NCBI RefSeq assembly: GCF_010468565.1 | Contig: NZ_WUEG01000001.1 | Location: 310,001-374,000, forward strand | Direction of reading: 5' to 3' | Length of the DNA stretch: 64,000 nt | From: Allomuricauda sp. TY007 | GTDB taxonomy: Bacteria; Bacteroidota; Bacteroidia; Flavobacteriales; Flavobacteriaceae | Part shown: positions 52,195-61,699 of the stretch, in pieces | Layout of the letters: the number at the start of each line of letters is the position of its first letter | Position numbering within the stretch: position 1 is the first letter of the stretch | The notes under the pieces: generated by a model | Seen by the model: only the letters and a program-made list of their open reading frames with translations | Told to the model about the DNA's origin: nothing | Databases searched by the model: none | Program-made: the position numbers and the translations under genes

Positions 52195-54351
52195 TTAATC
52201 TTTAAACTCTTTGAGGACTGCTTGGTTGGGTAGCTCATCGTAACCCATGTTATAAAAGGTGAACCCAAAGATATCCGCGTATTGCTCTATGGTTTTGCTA
52301 ACTGGCGTACCTGCTCCGTGACCTGCGTTGGTCTCGATACGTATTAAAGTAGGTTGTCCCCCAGCCTGTTTTTCTTGTAATTCCGCGGCAAATTTAAAGC
52401 TATGCGCGGGAACCACACGGTCGTCGTGGTCTCCTGTGGTAACCAAGGTTGCTGGATATTCCGTGCCTTCCTTTACATTGTGCACAGGGGAGTATCCTTT
52501 AATGTAGTTGAACATTTCTTCACTGTCTTCGGAAGTTCCGTAATCGTAGGCCCATCCCGCTCCTGCGGTAAAAGTATGATAGCGCAGCATATCCATTACG
52601 CCAACGGCGGGCAATGCCACTTGCATCAAATCGGGGCGTTGGGTCATGGTGGCACCCACTAACAAACCACCGTTGGAACCGCCACGAATGGCCAAATATT
52701 CTTTTGAAGTGTATTTGTTGTCAATCAAGTATTCGGCAGCGGCGATAAAGTCATCAAAAACATTCTGCTTTTGAAGTTTGGTGCCTGCTATGTGCCATTT
52801 TTTACCGTATTCACCACCTCCCCTAAGGTTAGGAACGGCATATACACCGCCTTGCTCCATCCAAACCGCATTTACAATGCTAAAGGACGGCGTTAAACTA
52901 ACATTGAAACCGCCATAACCATAAAGAATCGTAGGGTTTTTACCGTTAAGCTCGGTTCCTTTTTTATACGTAATGATCATCGGTACTTTGGTGCCGTCTT
53001 TTGAGTTGTAGAAAACTTGTTCTGATTGATAATCGTCTGGATCAAAATCAATTTGAGGTTTCCAGTATTGCTCGTATTCGCCAGTTTCCACATTATACTT
53101 GTACAAAGAACCTGGGGTGTTGTAATTGGTGAAGGAAAAATAAAATTCCTTGTCCTCTTTTTTGCCGCCAAAACCCCCTGCGCTTCCTACACCGGGCAAC
53201 GTTACTTCGCGGACCAAATTGCCCTCATAATCATATTGAAGCACTTTGGAAATGGCATCCACCATGTATTCGGTAAAGAAATAACCTCCGCCTGTTCCAG
53301 CGGTCAACACATTTTCGGTTTCTGGAATTAGGTCTTCCCAATTATCGGGGGTTGGGTTTGCAGCATCGACCACCACAACTTTTTTGTTGGGAGCCTCTCG
53401 GTTGGTTACCAAATAAAGTTTGGACCCTTCGTTGTCGATTACATAGGTGTCAGAATCGGTATCATCTAGAATAGTGACCAACTCAGGGTTTTCTTGGGAA
53501 AGATCCATCATAAACAATTTGTTCCCAGATGTAGAAATGGATGCCGAGATGAACAAGTATTTTTGATCTTCAGAAACGGAACCACCTACGTAACGGTGTT
53601 TTTCTTCTGGAGTGCCGCCAAAAATGATTTTATCTTCGGATTGAGGCGTGCCCAATTTGTGGTAATATAATTTATGTTGGTCCGTTTTTGCAGAAAGTTC
53701 GCTTCCCTCTGGTTTGTCGTAACTGGAGTAGAAAAAACCATCATTTCCCTTCCAAGAAATTCCACTGAATTTGATATCGACCAAGGTGTCCTCCACAATT
53801 TCTTTGGATTTTGCATCGATGACGATGCCCTTGCGCCAATCACTTCCGCCCTCGGAGATAAGATAAGCGGCTTTGGAGCCATCTTTGGTGAAACTAAGGC
53901 CCATCAAGGACGTGGTACCATCTTCGGAAAAAGTATTGGGGTCCAAAAAGACCTCTTCTTCGCCATCATCTTTTTTTCGGTAAACGACATATTGGTTTTG
54001 CAGCCCGTTGTTTTTGTAGTAATAGGTGTAGTCTCCTTCTTTAAATGGGGAGCCTACTTTTTCGTAGTTCCAGAGTTTTTCCAGTCGGTTTTTTAAATCT
54101 TCGCGGAACGGGATTTTTTCCAAGTACCCGAAGGTGACTGAATTTTGCTCTTTTACCCAAGCTTCGGTCTCCTCGCTTCGGTCGTCCTCCAACCAGCGGT
54201 AGGGGTCGGGCACATCTGTTCCAAAATAATTATCAACGGTGTCAACCTTTTTGGTTGTAGGGTAGTTCACAGTAATGGGTTCTCTTTTTTTAGTGTTTTC
54301 CTGGCAGGCTGCAAATAAAACCAAAGCAGCCAACAGACTTATGTTTTTCAT
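52195..54351 (-). CDS. Prolyl oligopeptidase family serine peptidase (S9A), lipoprotein
   Basis: A 718-residue lipoprotein: signal with lipobox LFAAC (Cys 16). A beta-propeller region (about 80-430) gates the active site of the C-terminal alpha/beta-hydrolase. The catalytic Ser is in [11 protein letters not shown] (about 557), Asp in GDHDDRVVP (about 640) and His in NAGHGAG (about 680). The N-terminal DPYRWLED is typical of S9A enzymes. It cleaves after Pro in short peptides, here probably anchored in the periplasm or outer membrane. Confidence 0.94.
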   Translation of the reverse strand: MKNISLLAALVLFAACQENTKKREPITVNYPTTKKVDTVDNYFGTDVPDPYRWLEDDRSEETEAWVKEQNSVTFGYLEKIPFREDLKNRLEKLWNYEKVGSPFKEGDYTYYYKNNGLQNQYVVYRKKDDGEEEVFLDPNTFSEDGTTSLMGLSFTKDGSKAAYLISEGGSDWRKGIVIDAKSKEIVEDTLVDIKFSGISWKGNDGFFYSSYDKPEGSELSAKTDQHKLYYHKLGTPQSEDKIIFGGTPEEKHRYVGGSVSEDQKYLFISASISTSGNKLFMMDLSQENPELVTILDDTDSDTYVIDNEGSKLYLVTNREAPNKKVVVVDAANPTPDNWEDLIPETENVLTAGTGGGYFFTEYMVDAISKVLQYDYEGNLVREVTLPGVGSAGGFGGKKEDKEFYFSFTNYNTPGSLYKYNVETGEYEQYWKPQIDFDPDDYQSEQVFYNSKDGTKVPMIITYKKGTELNGKNPTILYGYGGFNVSLTPSFSIVNAVWMEQGGVYAVPNLRGGGEYGKKWHIAGTKLQKQNVFDDFIAAAEYLIDNKYTSKEYLAIRGGSNGGLLVGATMTQRPDLMQVALPAVGVMDMLRYHTFTAGAGWAYDYGTSEDSEEMFNYIKGYSPVHNVKEGTEYPATLVTTGDHDDRVVPAHSFKFAAELQEKQAGGQPTLIRIETNAGHGAGTPVSKTIEQYADIFGFTFYNMGYDELPNQAVLKEFKD

Positions 54352-54428
54352 GTTTTATCGGATTGATTCGGATAAAAATACCACAAAACACACAAACCTA
54401 TTGGCCGAAGTCGATGCTTTAACGAATT

Positions 54429-55442
54429 TTATGAAACGGCTTCGGAAGTATTCGAAACCAAGTTGTTTTCCACCAAATACTCCGCAATCTGCACAGCGTT
54501 GGTGGCAGCTCCTTTTCTTAGGTTGTCCGCCACAATCCACATGTTCAAAGTATTCGGTTGGGTTTCGTCTCTACGAATCCTGCCCACAAAAACATCATCC
54601 TTGCCATTGGCAAAAACAGGCATGGGGTAGGTGTTGGTTTCAGGATTGTCCTGCACTACGATTCCGGGGGTTTCGCTTAGGAGTTGTCTTACTTCTGCCA
54701 AATCAAAATCGTTGTGGAACTCCACATTCACGGATTCCGAGTGCCCACCGGCAGTAGGAATACGCACTGCGGTTGCGGTTACCGAAAATGTACGGTCGTC
54801 CAATATTTTTTGAGGCTCCCTGGCCAATTTCATTTCTTCTTTAGTGTAGCCATTCTCCAAAAACACATCGCAATGGGGCAATGCATTGCGGTTGATTGGA
54901 TGGGGATATGCCTTTTCGCCTTCGATTCCAGCCGCTTCGTTCTCCATTTGCTCCACGGCCTTAACCCCCGTTCCCGAAACGGATTGATAGGTAGAAACTA
55001 CCACACGTTTCATCTGATATTTTTTGTGGAGCGGGTCTAACGCCAATACCATTTGAATGGTGGAGCAGTTAGGATTTGCTATAATTTTGTCCTCTGCGGT
55101 AAGTTCACTTGCATTGATTTCCGGCACCACCAATTTTTTGGTCGGGTCCATTCGCCAAGCGGATGAATTATCGATTACTGTGGTTCCCACTTCGGCAAAT
55201 TTTGGCGCCCATTCCAACGAGGTGTCGCCACCTGCGGAGAAAATGGCAATATCGGGTTGGGCGGCAACGGCATCTGCCAAACCGATTACGGTATGCTCCT
55301 CGTTTTTATAGGTGAGTTTTTTGCCCACGGAACGCTCCGAGGCAACCAACAACAATTCTGAAATAGGGAAGTTGCGTTCTTCCAAGACTTTCAACATAAC
55401 TTCGCCTACCATTCCGGTGGCTCCAACTACTGCTACTTTCAT
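54429..55442 (-). CDS. asd: Aspartate-semialdehyde dehydrogenase
   Basis: A 337-residue enzyme that reduces aspartyl phosphate to aspartate semialdehyde for lysine/diaminopimelate, threonine and methionine synthesis. It has the NADP-binding VVGATGMVGEVMLKVL at the start, the nucleophile Cys 126 in ANPNCSTIQMVLAL and the VSTYQSVSGTGVKAVEQM loop. A conserved His is expected in the VRIPTAGGHSESVN segment. It lies upstream of the convergence with nothing else on this strand but the peptidase gene 77 bases away. Confidence 0.96.
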   Translation of the reverse strand: MKVAVVGATGMVGEVMLKVLEERNFPISELLLVASERSVGKKLTYKNEEHTVIGLADAVAAQPDIAIFSAGGDTSLEWAPKFAEVGTTVIDNSSAWRMDPTKKLVVPEINASELTAEDKIIANPNCSTIQMVLALDPLHKKYQMKRVVVSTYQSVSGTGVKAVEQMENEAAGIEGEKAYPHPINRNALPHCDVFLENGYTKEEMKLAREPQKILDDRTFSVTATAVRIPTAGGHSESVNVEFHNDFDLAEVRQLLSETPGIVVQDNPETNTYPMPVFANGKDDVFVGRIRRDETQPNTLNMWIVADNLRKGAATNAVQIAEYLVENNLVSNTSEAVS

Positions 55443-55542
55443 CGTAAAATTATTTCTTGTCGCAAAGGTACTTTAGTCAGCGGTTTAAACAAGCTTTTTC
55501 TTTATGAATAATCAAAAAACAACAAAATGTTATAAATAAAAC

Positions 55543-55578
55543 AACCATCAACATGTTAGCGAAAACACATTGATGGTT
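55543..55578 (-). terminator. Terminator after mscL
   Basis: A 9-bp stem (aaccatcaa at 55543-55551 with ttgatggtt at 55570-55578) is followed by a T-rich stretch on both strands. It lies 57 bases after the mscL stop and upstream of asd. Confidence 0.65.
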
Positions 55579-55634
55579 TTTAATGGTTATTGTGATGTAG
55601 CGGACTGCCGAACTCTATTCAGCATCAACGATTT

Positions 55635-56042
55635 TTATTTCTTCAACAAATCGCGGATTTCTGCCAACAGCTCCTCTTGGGTCGGACCCTTTGGAGCTTC
55701 TGGAGCAGGCTCCTCTTTTTTCTTCATTCTGTTTACGGCCTTGACTACAAGGAACATAACAAATGCGACGATGATGAAGTCGATGACATTGGTAAGGAAT
55801 GCACCGTAAAGCACGGCTATTTCCCCAACGATTTCACCTGCATCATTCGGAGTTCCTTCCGTGATCACATATTTCAAATCGTTGAAATCCGATTTGAACA
55901 ACAGGCCAATCAATGGTGAAACAATTCCCCCGGTAAATGAAGAAACCACTTCTTTGAAAGCGGCACCCATGACGAAACCTACGGCGATATCCACCAGGTT
56001 CCCCTTCATGGCAAATTCTTTAAACTCTTTTAAAAATCCCAT
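55635..56042 (-). CDS. mscL: Large-conductance mechanosensitive channel
   Basis: A 135-residue inner-membrane channel that opens under hypo-osmotic shock. It shows FAMKGNLVDIAVGFVMGAAF (first helix, pore-lining), the periplasmic loop, TNVIDFIIVAFVMFLVV (second helix) and a C-terminal helix with Glu/Lys after a Pro-rich linker (EEPAPEAPKGPTQEELLAEIRDLL). Its length and order match the family. It is 52 bases downstream of alr on the same strand. Confidence 0.97.
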   Translation of the reverse strand: MGFLKEFKEFAMKGNLVDIAVGFVMGAAFKEVVSSFTGGIVSPLIGLLFKSDFNDLKYVITEGTPNDAGEIVGEIAVLYGAFLTNVIDFIIVAFVMFLVVKAVNRMKKKEEPAPEAPKGPTQEELLAEIRDLLKK

Positions 56043-56094
56043 TTTATAGTTGAGTATTGGTTAATCGTAAACAAATTAAGCAAAAAAGATAATA

Positions 56095-57204
56095 TTAAGC
56101 CCCGATAAGAACTCTTTTTACCCGTTGGGATATGGCGGTGAGAATCTCGTAGGATATGGTGTTTGCCGACGAAGCAAAGCTTTCCGCAGAATTGTTTGGA
56201 CCGAATACAATAACCTCATCCCCTTCTTGGCAGTCTATTTTTGTTACATCTACCATGATCATGTCCATACAAACGTTTCCAATGATGGGTGCTTTTTCAC
56301 CATTAATCACAACAAAACCTTTACCTTTTCCATATTGTCTCCCAATGCCATCTGCATGGCCTATGGGGAGTGTGGCACTTTTTATGGGTCGATTGGATTT
56401 ATAGGCCCGGTTGTACCCTACGGATTCTTGGGCATCAATTTGATGGATTTGTGAGATGATGGTTTTGAGTGTGGCCACAGGTTTTAATTGTGCATCCACT
56501 TTGGCGTGATTGCCATAACCGTACAGGCCGATCCCGCTACGTACCATTTCAAACTGTGCTTCGGGATAATTGATGATGCCCGAAGTGTTCAACATATGCC
56601 TCATTGGTGCATAGTCTAGCTTTTTGCTGAGCGCACCACTTAAATTTTTGAACGAATTGATTTGAAGTAAACTGAAATCACATTCATTGGCATCTTCCGA
56701 AGCGGCCAAATGCGAAAAAGTCGAAACTATTTTGATGCATCGGTTGCGCTTGGTTTCCTTGGCAATAAAATCAACATCAGCCTCAGAAAAACCCAAACGG
56801 TTCAATCCTGTATTGAACTTAATATGAATCGGGTAATCATGTTGATTCGTTGCTTTAGTGGCTTCAAGAAATTGATTCAAAATATTCTTGGAATAAATGC
56901 TGGGCTCCAAACGATGCACTATTAAATCATCAAAATTGGATGCCAAAGGGTGCAATACCAAAATAGGTGTTTTAATTCCTGCCTTGCGCAATAAAACGCC
57001 TTCACTTACATAAGCAACGGCCAAATAATCGACACCCAATTGCTCCAGTTTTTTGGCAATGGCAATCATATCGCTTCCGTAGGCAAAAGCTTTTACTACC
57101 CCCAAAAATTTGGTTTCTGGTTTTATTTTGGATCGCAAATAGTTGTAGTTGTGTTCCAAGGCCGAAAGATCCAAAACCAAGGTAGTTTCTCCGACCTTAC
57201 TCAT
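56095..57204 (-). CDS. alr: Alanine racemase
   Basis: A 369-residue PLP enzyme that converts L- to D-alanine for peptidoglycan. The PLP-binding Lys 38 lies in [12 protein letters not shown]; most family members read VVKANAYGHG here. The second catalytic residue, a Tyr, is in [10 protein letters not shown] (about 260), and [13 protein letters not shown] is the conserved C-terminal segment. It overlaps the end of tdk by 4 bases (ATGA), so they form one transcription unit. Confidence 0.95.
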   Translation of the reverse strand: MSKVGETTLVLDLSALEHNYNYLRSKIKPETKFLGVVKAFAYGSDMIAIAKKLEQLGVDYLAVAYVSEGVLLRKAGIKTPILVLHPLASNFDDLIVHRLEPSIYSKNILNQFLEATKATNQHDYPIHIKFNTGLNRLGFSEADVDFIAKETKRNRCIKIVSTFSHLAASEDANECDFSLLQINSFKNLSGALSKKLDYAPMRHMLNTSGIINYPEAQFEMVRSGIGLYGYGNHAKVDAQLKPVATLKTIISQIHQIDAQESVGYNRAYKSNRPIKSATLPIGHADGIGRQYGKGKGFVVINGEKAPIIGNVCMDMIMVDVTKIDCQEGDEVIVFGPNNSAESFASSANTISYEILTAISQRVKRVLIGA

Positions 57205-57842
57205 TGGTTTTTGTCTTTTTTGGTGTCCACTTCTTCCGATTCCACATCCATTTCCTTTATTTTTTCGCGCAGCATGGCCTTGTAAAATGCAGCCCTGCTC
57301 AAAGGTTCGTACTCTTCGGTTTCACCCAAAAGCACCAAGTTATCGTTAAGGGATTTTCTAAAACTGTAGTTCGCCAAATTCCCGGTTCGGGTACATACGG
57401 CATGTACCTTGGTCACATATTCTGCCGTTGCCATTAATGCGGGCATGGGTCCAAAGGGGTTACCCTTAAAGTCCATATCCAATCCGGCGACCACTACACG
57501 AACGCCCCTGTTGGCCAAGTCGTTGCATACGGTCACGATTTCATCGTCAAAAAACTGGGCCTCGTCAATGCCTATTACATCGCAATCGTCCGCCAAGAGC
57601 CGAATATTGGCCGCGGCGGGAACGGGGGTGGACCTGATTTCGTTGGAATCGTGGGATACGACCATATCTTCATGGTAGCGGGTATCCACAATGGGCTTGA
57701 ATATTTCCACTTTTTGTTTGGCGAATTGAGCCCGTTTCAGTCGTCGGATCAATTCTTCGGTCTTTCCCGAAAACATGGAACCGCAGATAACCTCAATCCA
57801 TCCAAACTGTTCTTTAGGGTTTACTGTGTTTTCGAGAAACAT
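57201..57842 (-). CDS. tdk: Thymidine kinase
   Basis: A protein of 213 residues from ATG 57842 ([22 protein letters not shown]); the longer frame begins at TTG and is unlikely. It salvages thymidine to dTMP. The P-loop is [11 protein letters not shown] (about 20-30), the Walker B-like segment [12 protein letters not shown], and the lid region has [16 protein letters not shown] with only part of the usual zinc-binding Cys set. The stop overlaps the start of alr. Confidence 0.95.
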   Translation of the reverse strand: MFLENTVNPKEQFGWIEVICGSMFSGKTEELIRRLKRAQFAKQKVEIFKPIVDTRYHEDMVVSHDSNEIRSTPVPAAANIRLLADDCDVIGIDEAQFFDDEIVTVCNDLANRGVRVVVAGLDMDFKGNPFGPMPALMATAEYVTKVHAVCTRTGNLANYSFRKSLNDNLVLLGETEEYEPLSRAAFYKAMLREKIKEMDVESEEVDTKKDKNQ

Positions 57843-57945
57843 ACCGTATTTTTGAAAGAAATTGTTTGTTTTCCCGTTATATTGGGACGACCACAAAGCT
57901 ACTAAAAAATTGCCCCCCTGTTTTCAATAAGATTTTAACCTTTTG

Positions 57946-57977
57946 TTGATAGGGTTTTTGCAAAATCATTATATTTT
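57946..57977 (+). promoter_or_regulatory. Probable promoter of the hypothetical gene at 57998
   Basis: TTG at 57946-57948 lies 21 bases before TATATTTT (57970-57977), close to the Bacteroidota TTG-N19-TAnnTTTG form (last base T instead of G). The start codon follows 20 bases later. Confidence 0.4.
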
Positions 57978-57997
57978 TATAGTAAAGAAGAAAAGCT

Positions 57998-58687
57998 ATG
58001 ATACGGAAATTGAGGGAAGAGTTGATTAAGTTGTCCACTGAAATAATCACAGCAAGGGAGGATACCGATCTTGCGGCACTTTACGAAAAGTCGAAAGAGA
58101 TTTATGAAAAGTTGGCCGTGTTGAAATTTATAGATGAAAAATTGAGCGATGTTCAGGTAGATGTTTCCCAAAACGTGATAGCCTCAAGATTTGAGAAAAT
58201 GGCCAATGCGGTATTGAGCGGGAACACATCGGTGCCCGAGAGTAATCCGCACCAAGAAGATATTATGACCCCGGGCATGGAGACCATTAAAGACATGGTT
58301 TCCGAAATGCCATCCAATGCCGATTTGGAACAGGTGTTTGCCGAGTTCGTGGCGAAGCCCGACCTTATGAAAAACGACAAAGATGAGGTGACACCCAATG
58401 AGAATGCCAGTACATCTTATAAATCTATCAAGCCCCAATCCTTAAATGATCGACTTGGCAAAGATTTTCAGGTAGGGCTCAATGATAAATTGGCATTTGT
58501 AAAACATCTGTTCAATAACGACATGGAAGACTATACCCGTGTTCTCTCTCAACTCACAACAATAGATTCGGAGGAACGTTCCATCGCGTTTATCAACAAT
58601 ATGGTAAAACCCGAGTATAATAATTGGGAGGGCAAAGAAGAATACGAAGCCCGATTCTTGGCACTTATCGAGAGAAGATTCGCATAA
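57998..58687 (+). CDS. Conserved hypothetical cytoplasmic protein
   Basis: A 229-residue protein without signal or membrane segments. Residues 1-85 are helical and charged (KLREELIKLSTEIITAREDTDLAALYEKSKEIYEKLAVL). A low-complexity linker follows (about 88-150). Residues about 150-229 form a compact domain (LNDRLGKDFQVGLNDKLAFVKHLFNNDMEDYTRVLSQL, VKPEYNNWEGKEEYEARFLALIE). This last segment recurs in flavobacterial proteins of unknown function next to rsmI, as far as I recall. No enzymatic motif is visible. Confidence 0.7.
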   Translation: MIRKLREELIKLSTEIITAREDTDLAALYEKSKEIYEKLAVLKFIDEKLSDVQVDVSQNVIASRFEKMANAVLSGNTSVPESNPHQEDIMTPGMETIKDMVSEMPSNADLEQVFAEFVAKPDLMKNDKDEVTPNENASTSYKSIKPQSLNDRLGKDFQVGLNDKLAFVKHLFNNDMEDYTRVLSQLTTIDSEERSIAFINNMVKPEYNNWEGKEEYEARFLALIERRFA

Positions 58688-58737
58688 ATCCGATTTTCAA
58701 TTTTATTTTAATAGGAAGAAGACCGTAACTTTGGTGT

Positions 58738-59409
58738 ATGGGAAAGCTATACTTGGTTCCAACACCAATAGGAAATTTGGAGGACATGACACTTCGCGCC
58801 ATTAAGGTGCTCAAGGAAGTGGATGTGGTTTTGGCGGAAGATACCCGAACTAGCGGCAAATTGCTCAAGCATTTTGAGATCAACACCCCTCTGCAAAGCC
58901 ACCACATGCACAACGAACATAAACAGATTGATGGCTTGGTGCAAAAAATGAAAGAGGGTACTACCTACGCCCTAATCTCTGACGCGGGTACCCCCGCCAT
59001 TTCCGACCCCGGGTTTTTATTGACCCGCGCTTGTGTTGAGAATGATATTGAGGTAGAATGCTTACCGGGAGCCACCGCTTTTGTGCCCGCTTTGGTAAAT
59101 AGCGGACTGCCCAACGATCGATTTGTTTTTGAAGGGTTTCTCCCAATAAAAAAAGGTCGCCAGACCCGGCTTTTGGAACTCGCCGAAGAAACCCGAACCA
59201 TGGTTTTTTATGAATCTCCCCACAAACTACTTAAAACCCTGACCCAATTTGTGGAATACTTTGGAGCAGAAAGACCCATTTCTGTATCTCGTGAATTGAC
59301 AAAGTTGTATGAGGAGACCATCCGGGGAACCGCAAGTGAAGTGCTGGAGCATTTTACCGATCAACCACCCAAGGGGGAGTTTGTTATTGTGGTTGGAGGC
59401 AAAAAATAG
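58738..59409 (+). CDS. rsmI: 16S rRNA 2'-O-ribose C1402 methyltransferase
   Basis: A 223-residue SAM-dependent enzyme of the tetrapyrrole-methylase fold. The N-terminal LYLVPTPIGNLEDMTLRAIKVL is characteristic. VVLAEDTRTSGKLLKHFEI, YALISDAGTPAISDPGFLL, VECLPGATAFVPALVNSGL and FEGFLPIKKGRQ follow in order. It modifies the decoding centre together with RsmH. A TAACTTTG box lies only 5 bases before the ATG, so the transcript could be nearly leaderless if that box is used. Confidence 0.96.
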   Translation: MGKLYLVPTPIGNLEDMTLRAIKVLKEVDVVLAEDTRTSGKLLKHFEINTPLQSHHMHNEHKQIDGLVQKMKEGTTYALISDAGTPAISDPGFLLTRACVENDIEVECLPGATAFVPALVNSGLPNDRFVFEGFLPIKKGRQTRLLELAEETRTMVFYESPHKLLKTLTQFVEYFGAERPISVSRELTKLYEETIRGTASEVLEHFTDQPPKGEFVIVVGGKK

Positions 59410-59449
59410 TTGTTAACTTCAACAAAACTTTACGACCCATTATATAAAA

Positions 59450-60025
59450 ATGGATGAATTACTTTCCAAAATACGGAACTGTTCCCATTGCGAGGAGCAT
59501 TTGCCCTTGGGGCCCAGACCCATAGTTGCCGCCCACCCCAAATCCAAGATTGCCATTATTGGTCAGGCACCTGGAACCAAGGTGCACCAAACCGGTGTTC
59601 CGTGGGACGATCCCAGTGGAAAGCAACTCAGAAAATGGTTGAATGTCACGGATGAGCAATTTTATGATGAACAACTTTTTGCTTTAGTCCCCATGGGTTT
59701 TTGCTATCCAGGAAAGGGAAAATCTGGGGATTTGCCCCCGAGACCAGAATGTGCTCCGCTGTGGCATAAAGCTTTGGTGAATCAAATGCCAGACCTAAAA
59801 CTTACTATTTTGATAGGCCAATACGCCCAAAAATATTATTTGGGCAATACCATGAAAAGAAACTTGACGGAAACGGTGAACAACTATCAAGAATATTTGC
59901 CCGATTGTTTTGTGTTGCCCCACCCATCGCCCAGAAACCGATTTTGGTTGAGTAAAAATCCTTGGTTCGATAAAGATGTACTACCGGATTTAAGGAAAAG
60001 AGTTTCAAGTAGCCTTATTTCTTGA
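59450..60025 (+). CDS. Uracil-DNA glycosylase family protein
   Basis: A 191-residue protein of the uracil-DNA glycosylase superfamily. Motif 1 is AIIGQAPGTKVHQTGVPWDD (about 36-55), with Asp in the PWDDPSG loop. Motif 2 is VLPHPSPRNRFWL near 155-167, containing the His used in family catalysis. The N-terminal CSHCEEHLPLGPRPI has a Cys pair. It lacks the extra Cys of iron-sulfur family 4/5 enzymes. It removes uracil or a similar damaged base from DNA; the exact substrate is not certain. Confidence 0.82.
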   Translation: MDELLSKIRNCSHCEEHLPLGPRPIVAAHPKSKIAIIGQAPGTKVHQTGVPWDDPSGKQLRKWLNVTDEQFYDEQLFALVPMGFCYPGKGKSGDLPPRPECAPLWHKALVNQMPDLKLTILIGQYAQKYYLGNTMKRNLTETVNNYQEYLPDCFVLPHPSPRNRFWLSKNPWFDKDVLPDLRKRVSSSLIS

Positions 60026-60032
60026 GCTTAGT

Positions 60033-60635
60033 CTAATATTTAGATCCATCGTGCTTTCCTTTTTGCCAACCCACTTCGCCTAAATATTTTTCCGCACTTT
60101 CCACGGCGCCATTTTCAATGGTTGTGCCCATGGAGTCGTTCCAGCGGTTAAGAAATCCAAAAAGAGAGATAACCCCCATCATTTCAATTATTTCACCATC
60201 ATCCCAATGTTTGTGCAACTGTTTTTTAATATCAGCGCTAACGGTGTTCGGTACTTGCGAAGCGGCCAGGGCAAAATCCAATGCAGCCCTTTCTGCATCA
60301 GAAAAGGCTTCATGTGTTCTGTACTCCCAAATATTGTCCAGTTGTTCTTGTTTGGCACCATATCGTTCCGCCGCTCGAATAGCATGGGCCTGGCAATACC
60401 TACACCCTGTTGCATTACTGCTAACCCAAGCGATCATTCGTTTTAGCGCGGAAGTCACCCTGCCCTCATTGGCCATCACCGCTTTGTTAAGGTTAATAAA
60501 CGCTTTGGAAATTGCTGGCCTGTGCTGCATGGTCAAAACAGAATTGGGACAAAACCCAAGGGTTTCGTTAAAGAACTCTGCCAGTTGTTTGGTTTCTGGG
60601 TCGTGATCAGGAGCAAGGGGGGATACTAAGGCCAT
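60033..60635 (-). CDS. AhpD-like carboxymuconolactone decarboxylase/peroxidase-related enzyme
   Basis: A protein of 200 residues from ATG 60635 (MALVSPLAPDHDP); a longer frame to 60677 would run into the promoter of the divergent gene. The redox motif is CRYCQAHAIRAAERYG near residue 85, the CxxC-x3-H of AhpD/peroxidase-related proteins. FCPNSVLTMQHRPAISKAFINL upstream fits the family. It may reduce hydroperoxides or take part in thiol relay. It diverges from an OsmC-family gene with related antioxidant activity. Confidence 0.82.
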   Translation of the reverse strand: MALVSPLAPDHDPETKQLAEFFNETLGFCPNSVLTMQHRPAISKAFINLNKAVMANEGRVTSALKRMIAWVSSNATGCRYCQAHAIRAAERYGAKQEQLDNIWEYRTHEAFSDAERAALDFALAASQVPNTVSADIKKQLHKHWDDGEIIEMMGVISLFGFLNRWNDSMGTTIENGAVESAEKYLGEVGWQKGKHDGSKY

Positions 60636-60652
60636 GGTTGAGTTATAAATTG

Positions 60653-60660
60653 TATTTTTG
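60653..60660 (+). promoter_or_regulatory. -7 promoter box for the OsmC gene
   Basis: TATTTTTG matches TAnnTTTG exactly and lies 29 bases before the OsmC start codon, between the divergent AhpD-like and OsmC genes. Confidence 0.45.
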
Positions 60661-60689
60661 AACTCCACAAGAAACAAAAATTAAACTTC

Positions 60690-61112
60690 ATGACAAATCA
60701 CATAACTACCAAATGGTTGGGTGAAATGGCTTTTGAGAGCAACAACCCATCCGGACATACTGTACGAATCGACGCCGGAGAAGAAAGTGGCGGCTCTGCC
60801 GCAGGATTGCGCCCCAAAGCCCTAATGTTATCCAGTTTGGCCGGTTGTTCCGGTCTTGATGTGGCATCACTTATCAAAAAAATGAAGCTGGAAGTAGATG
60901 ATTTCAAAATAGAGACCATTGCGAATTTGACTGACGAACATCCAAAACATTACGATTCCGTTGTTGTTGAATATCACTTTACGGGTTCCAACCTCAATGA
61001 GGACAAACTCCAAAAAGCCGTAGATCTTTCCGTGGAAAAATATTGTGGTGTTATGGAAATGTTCAGAAAATTTGCTAAGCTGGACATTAAGACCATTTTT
61101 CATCATAAGTAA
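60690..61112 (+). CDS. OsmC family protein
   Basis: A 140-residue protein of the OsmC/Ohr superfamily, which detoxifies organic hydroperoxides with two Cys. The first Cys is in MLSSLAGCSGLDVASLI (about 54) and the second in VEKYCGVMEMF (about 118). The N-terminal sequence (TKWLGEMAFESNNPSGHTVRID) and the AGLRPKALML segment match the YhfA-like branch. It is divergent from the AhpD-like gene, and a shared 54-base gap may allow joint control. Confidence 0.85.
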   Translation: MTNHITTKWLGEMAFESNNPSGHTVRIDAGEESGGSAAGLRPKALMLSSLAGCSGLDVASLIKKMKLEVDDFKIETIANLTDEHPKHYDSVVVEYHFTGSNLNEDKLQKAVDLSVEKYCGVMEMFRKFAKLDIKTIFHHK

Positions 61113-61150
61113 AATTCAAATATAAGCTCAAGTACAATACTCAAGTGCAA

Positions 61151-61633
61151 GTTCAATTTTAAGTACGGACACCAAGTTTAAATTCGAGTAAATCGATTAT
61201 ATTTAACAATTAGGTCAACCTCAAAATCAAATCAACATGATTTATGACCCACAAAAAATTTGATTTAGAGGAAAGATTTGTTGAGTTGGCAGCTAATATT
61301 GCTTTCTTCTGTAAAGACCTACCCAACGATTTTACTGGCCAGTATTATGGCAACCAACTGCTTCGTTCAGCGGGTAGTGCAGCTTTGAATTTTGGTGAGA
61401 CTCAAGGAACCTGTTCGGACAAAGATTATATCCACAGAGCGACCATATCGTTAAGGGAACTGAAAGAATCAAGAGTGAACCTCAAAATTTTGAATAAAAT
61501 AGACTATGGCGATGAAGAAATACGTAAAAGTTTACTGGATGAAGATGAGCAATTGATTAAAATCATGGCCACAATAATCAAAAACAAAAAACGATAAGCA
61601 CTTGAAACTTGGTGCCCGTACTTAAAATTGAAC
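61151..61633. mobile_element. Inverted-repeat-flanked four-helix-bundle gene (candidate non-autonomous element)
   Basis: The 29-base sequence at 61151-61179 is repeated inverted at 61605-61633 with one mismatch (28/29). The unit encloses the single gene at 61244-61597. Outside the right repeat, gaacttgagtttgaaaccc occurs twice in tandem (61642-61660, 61661-61679). Related short repeats lie outside the left one (61117-61150). No transposase is present. The structure suggests a repeat family that moves or recombines with the gene it carries. Confidence 0.55.
61244..61597 (+). CDS. Four-helix-bundle protein (23S rRNA intervening-sequence/TIGR02436 type)
   Basis: A 117-residue, almost wholly helical protein. 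The signature is KFDLEERFVELAANIAFFCKDLPN at the start, then GNQLLRSAGSAALNFGET, DYIHRATISLRELKESRVNLKIL and DEDEQLIKIMATIIKNKK. This is the small family named after proteins encoded in 23S rRNA intervening sequences. It is structurally related to the Avd protein of diversity-generating retroelements, but no reverse transcriptase or template repeat is near. Related genes recur between housekeeping genes in Bacteroidota. Function unknown. Here it is framed by near-perfect inverted repeats. Confidence 0.85.
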   Translation: MTHKKFDLEERFVELAANIAFFCKDLPNDFTGQYYGNQLLRSAGSAALNFGETQGTCSDKDYIHRATISLRELKESRVNLKILNKIDYGDEEIRKSLLDEDEQLIKIMATIIKNKKR

Positions 61634-61699
61634 CTGAACCTGAACTTGAGTTTGAAACCCGAACTTGAGTTTGAAACCCGAATTTGAACTTATAAAACC

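Noticed and set aside
58726..58733. TAACTTTG as a promoter for rsmI
   Set aside because: It is only 5 bases before a well-supported start codon, which would demand a nearly leaderless transcript; it was kept only as a remark in the rsmI entry.
61244..61597. Diversity-generating retroelement accessory gene (avd)
   Set aside because: The fold family is related, but there is no reverse transcriptase, template repeat or variable repeat nearby.
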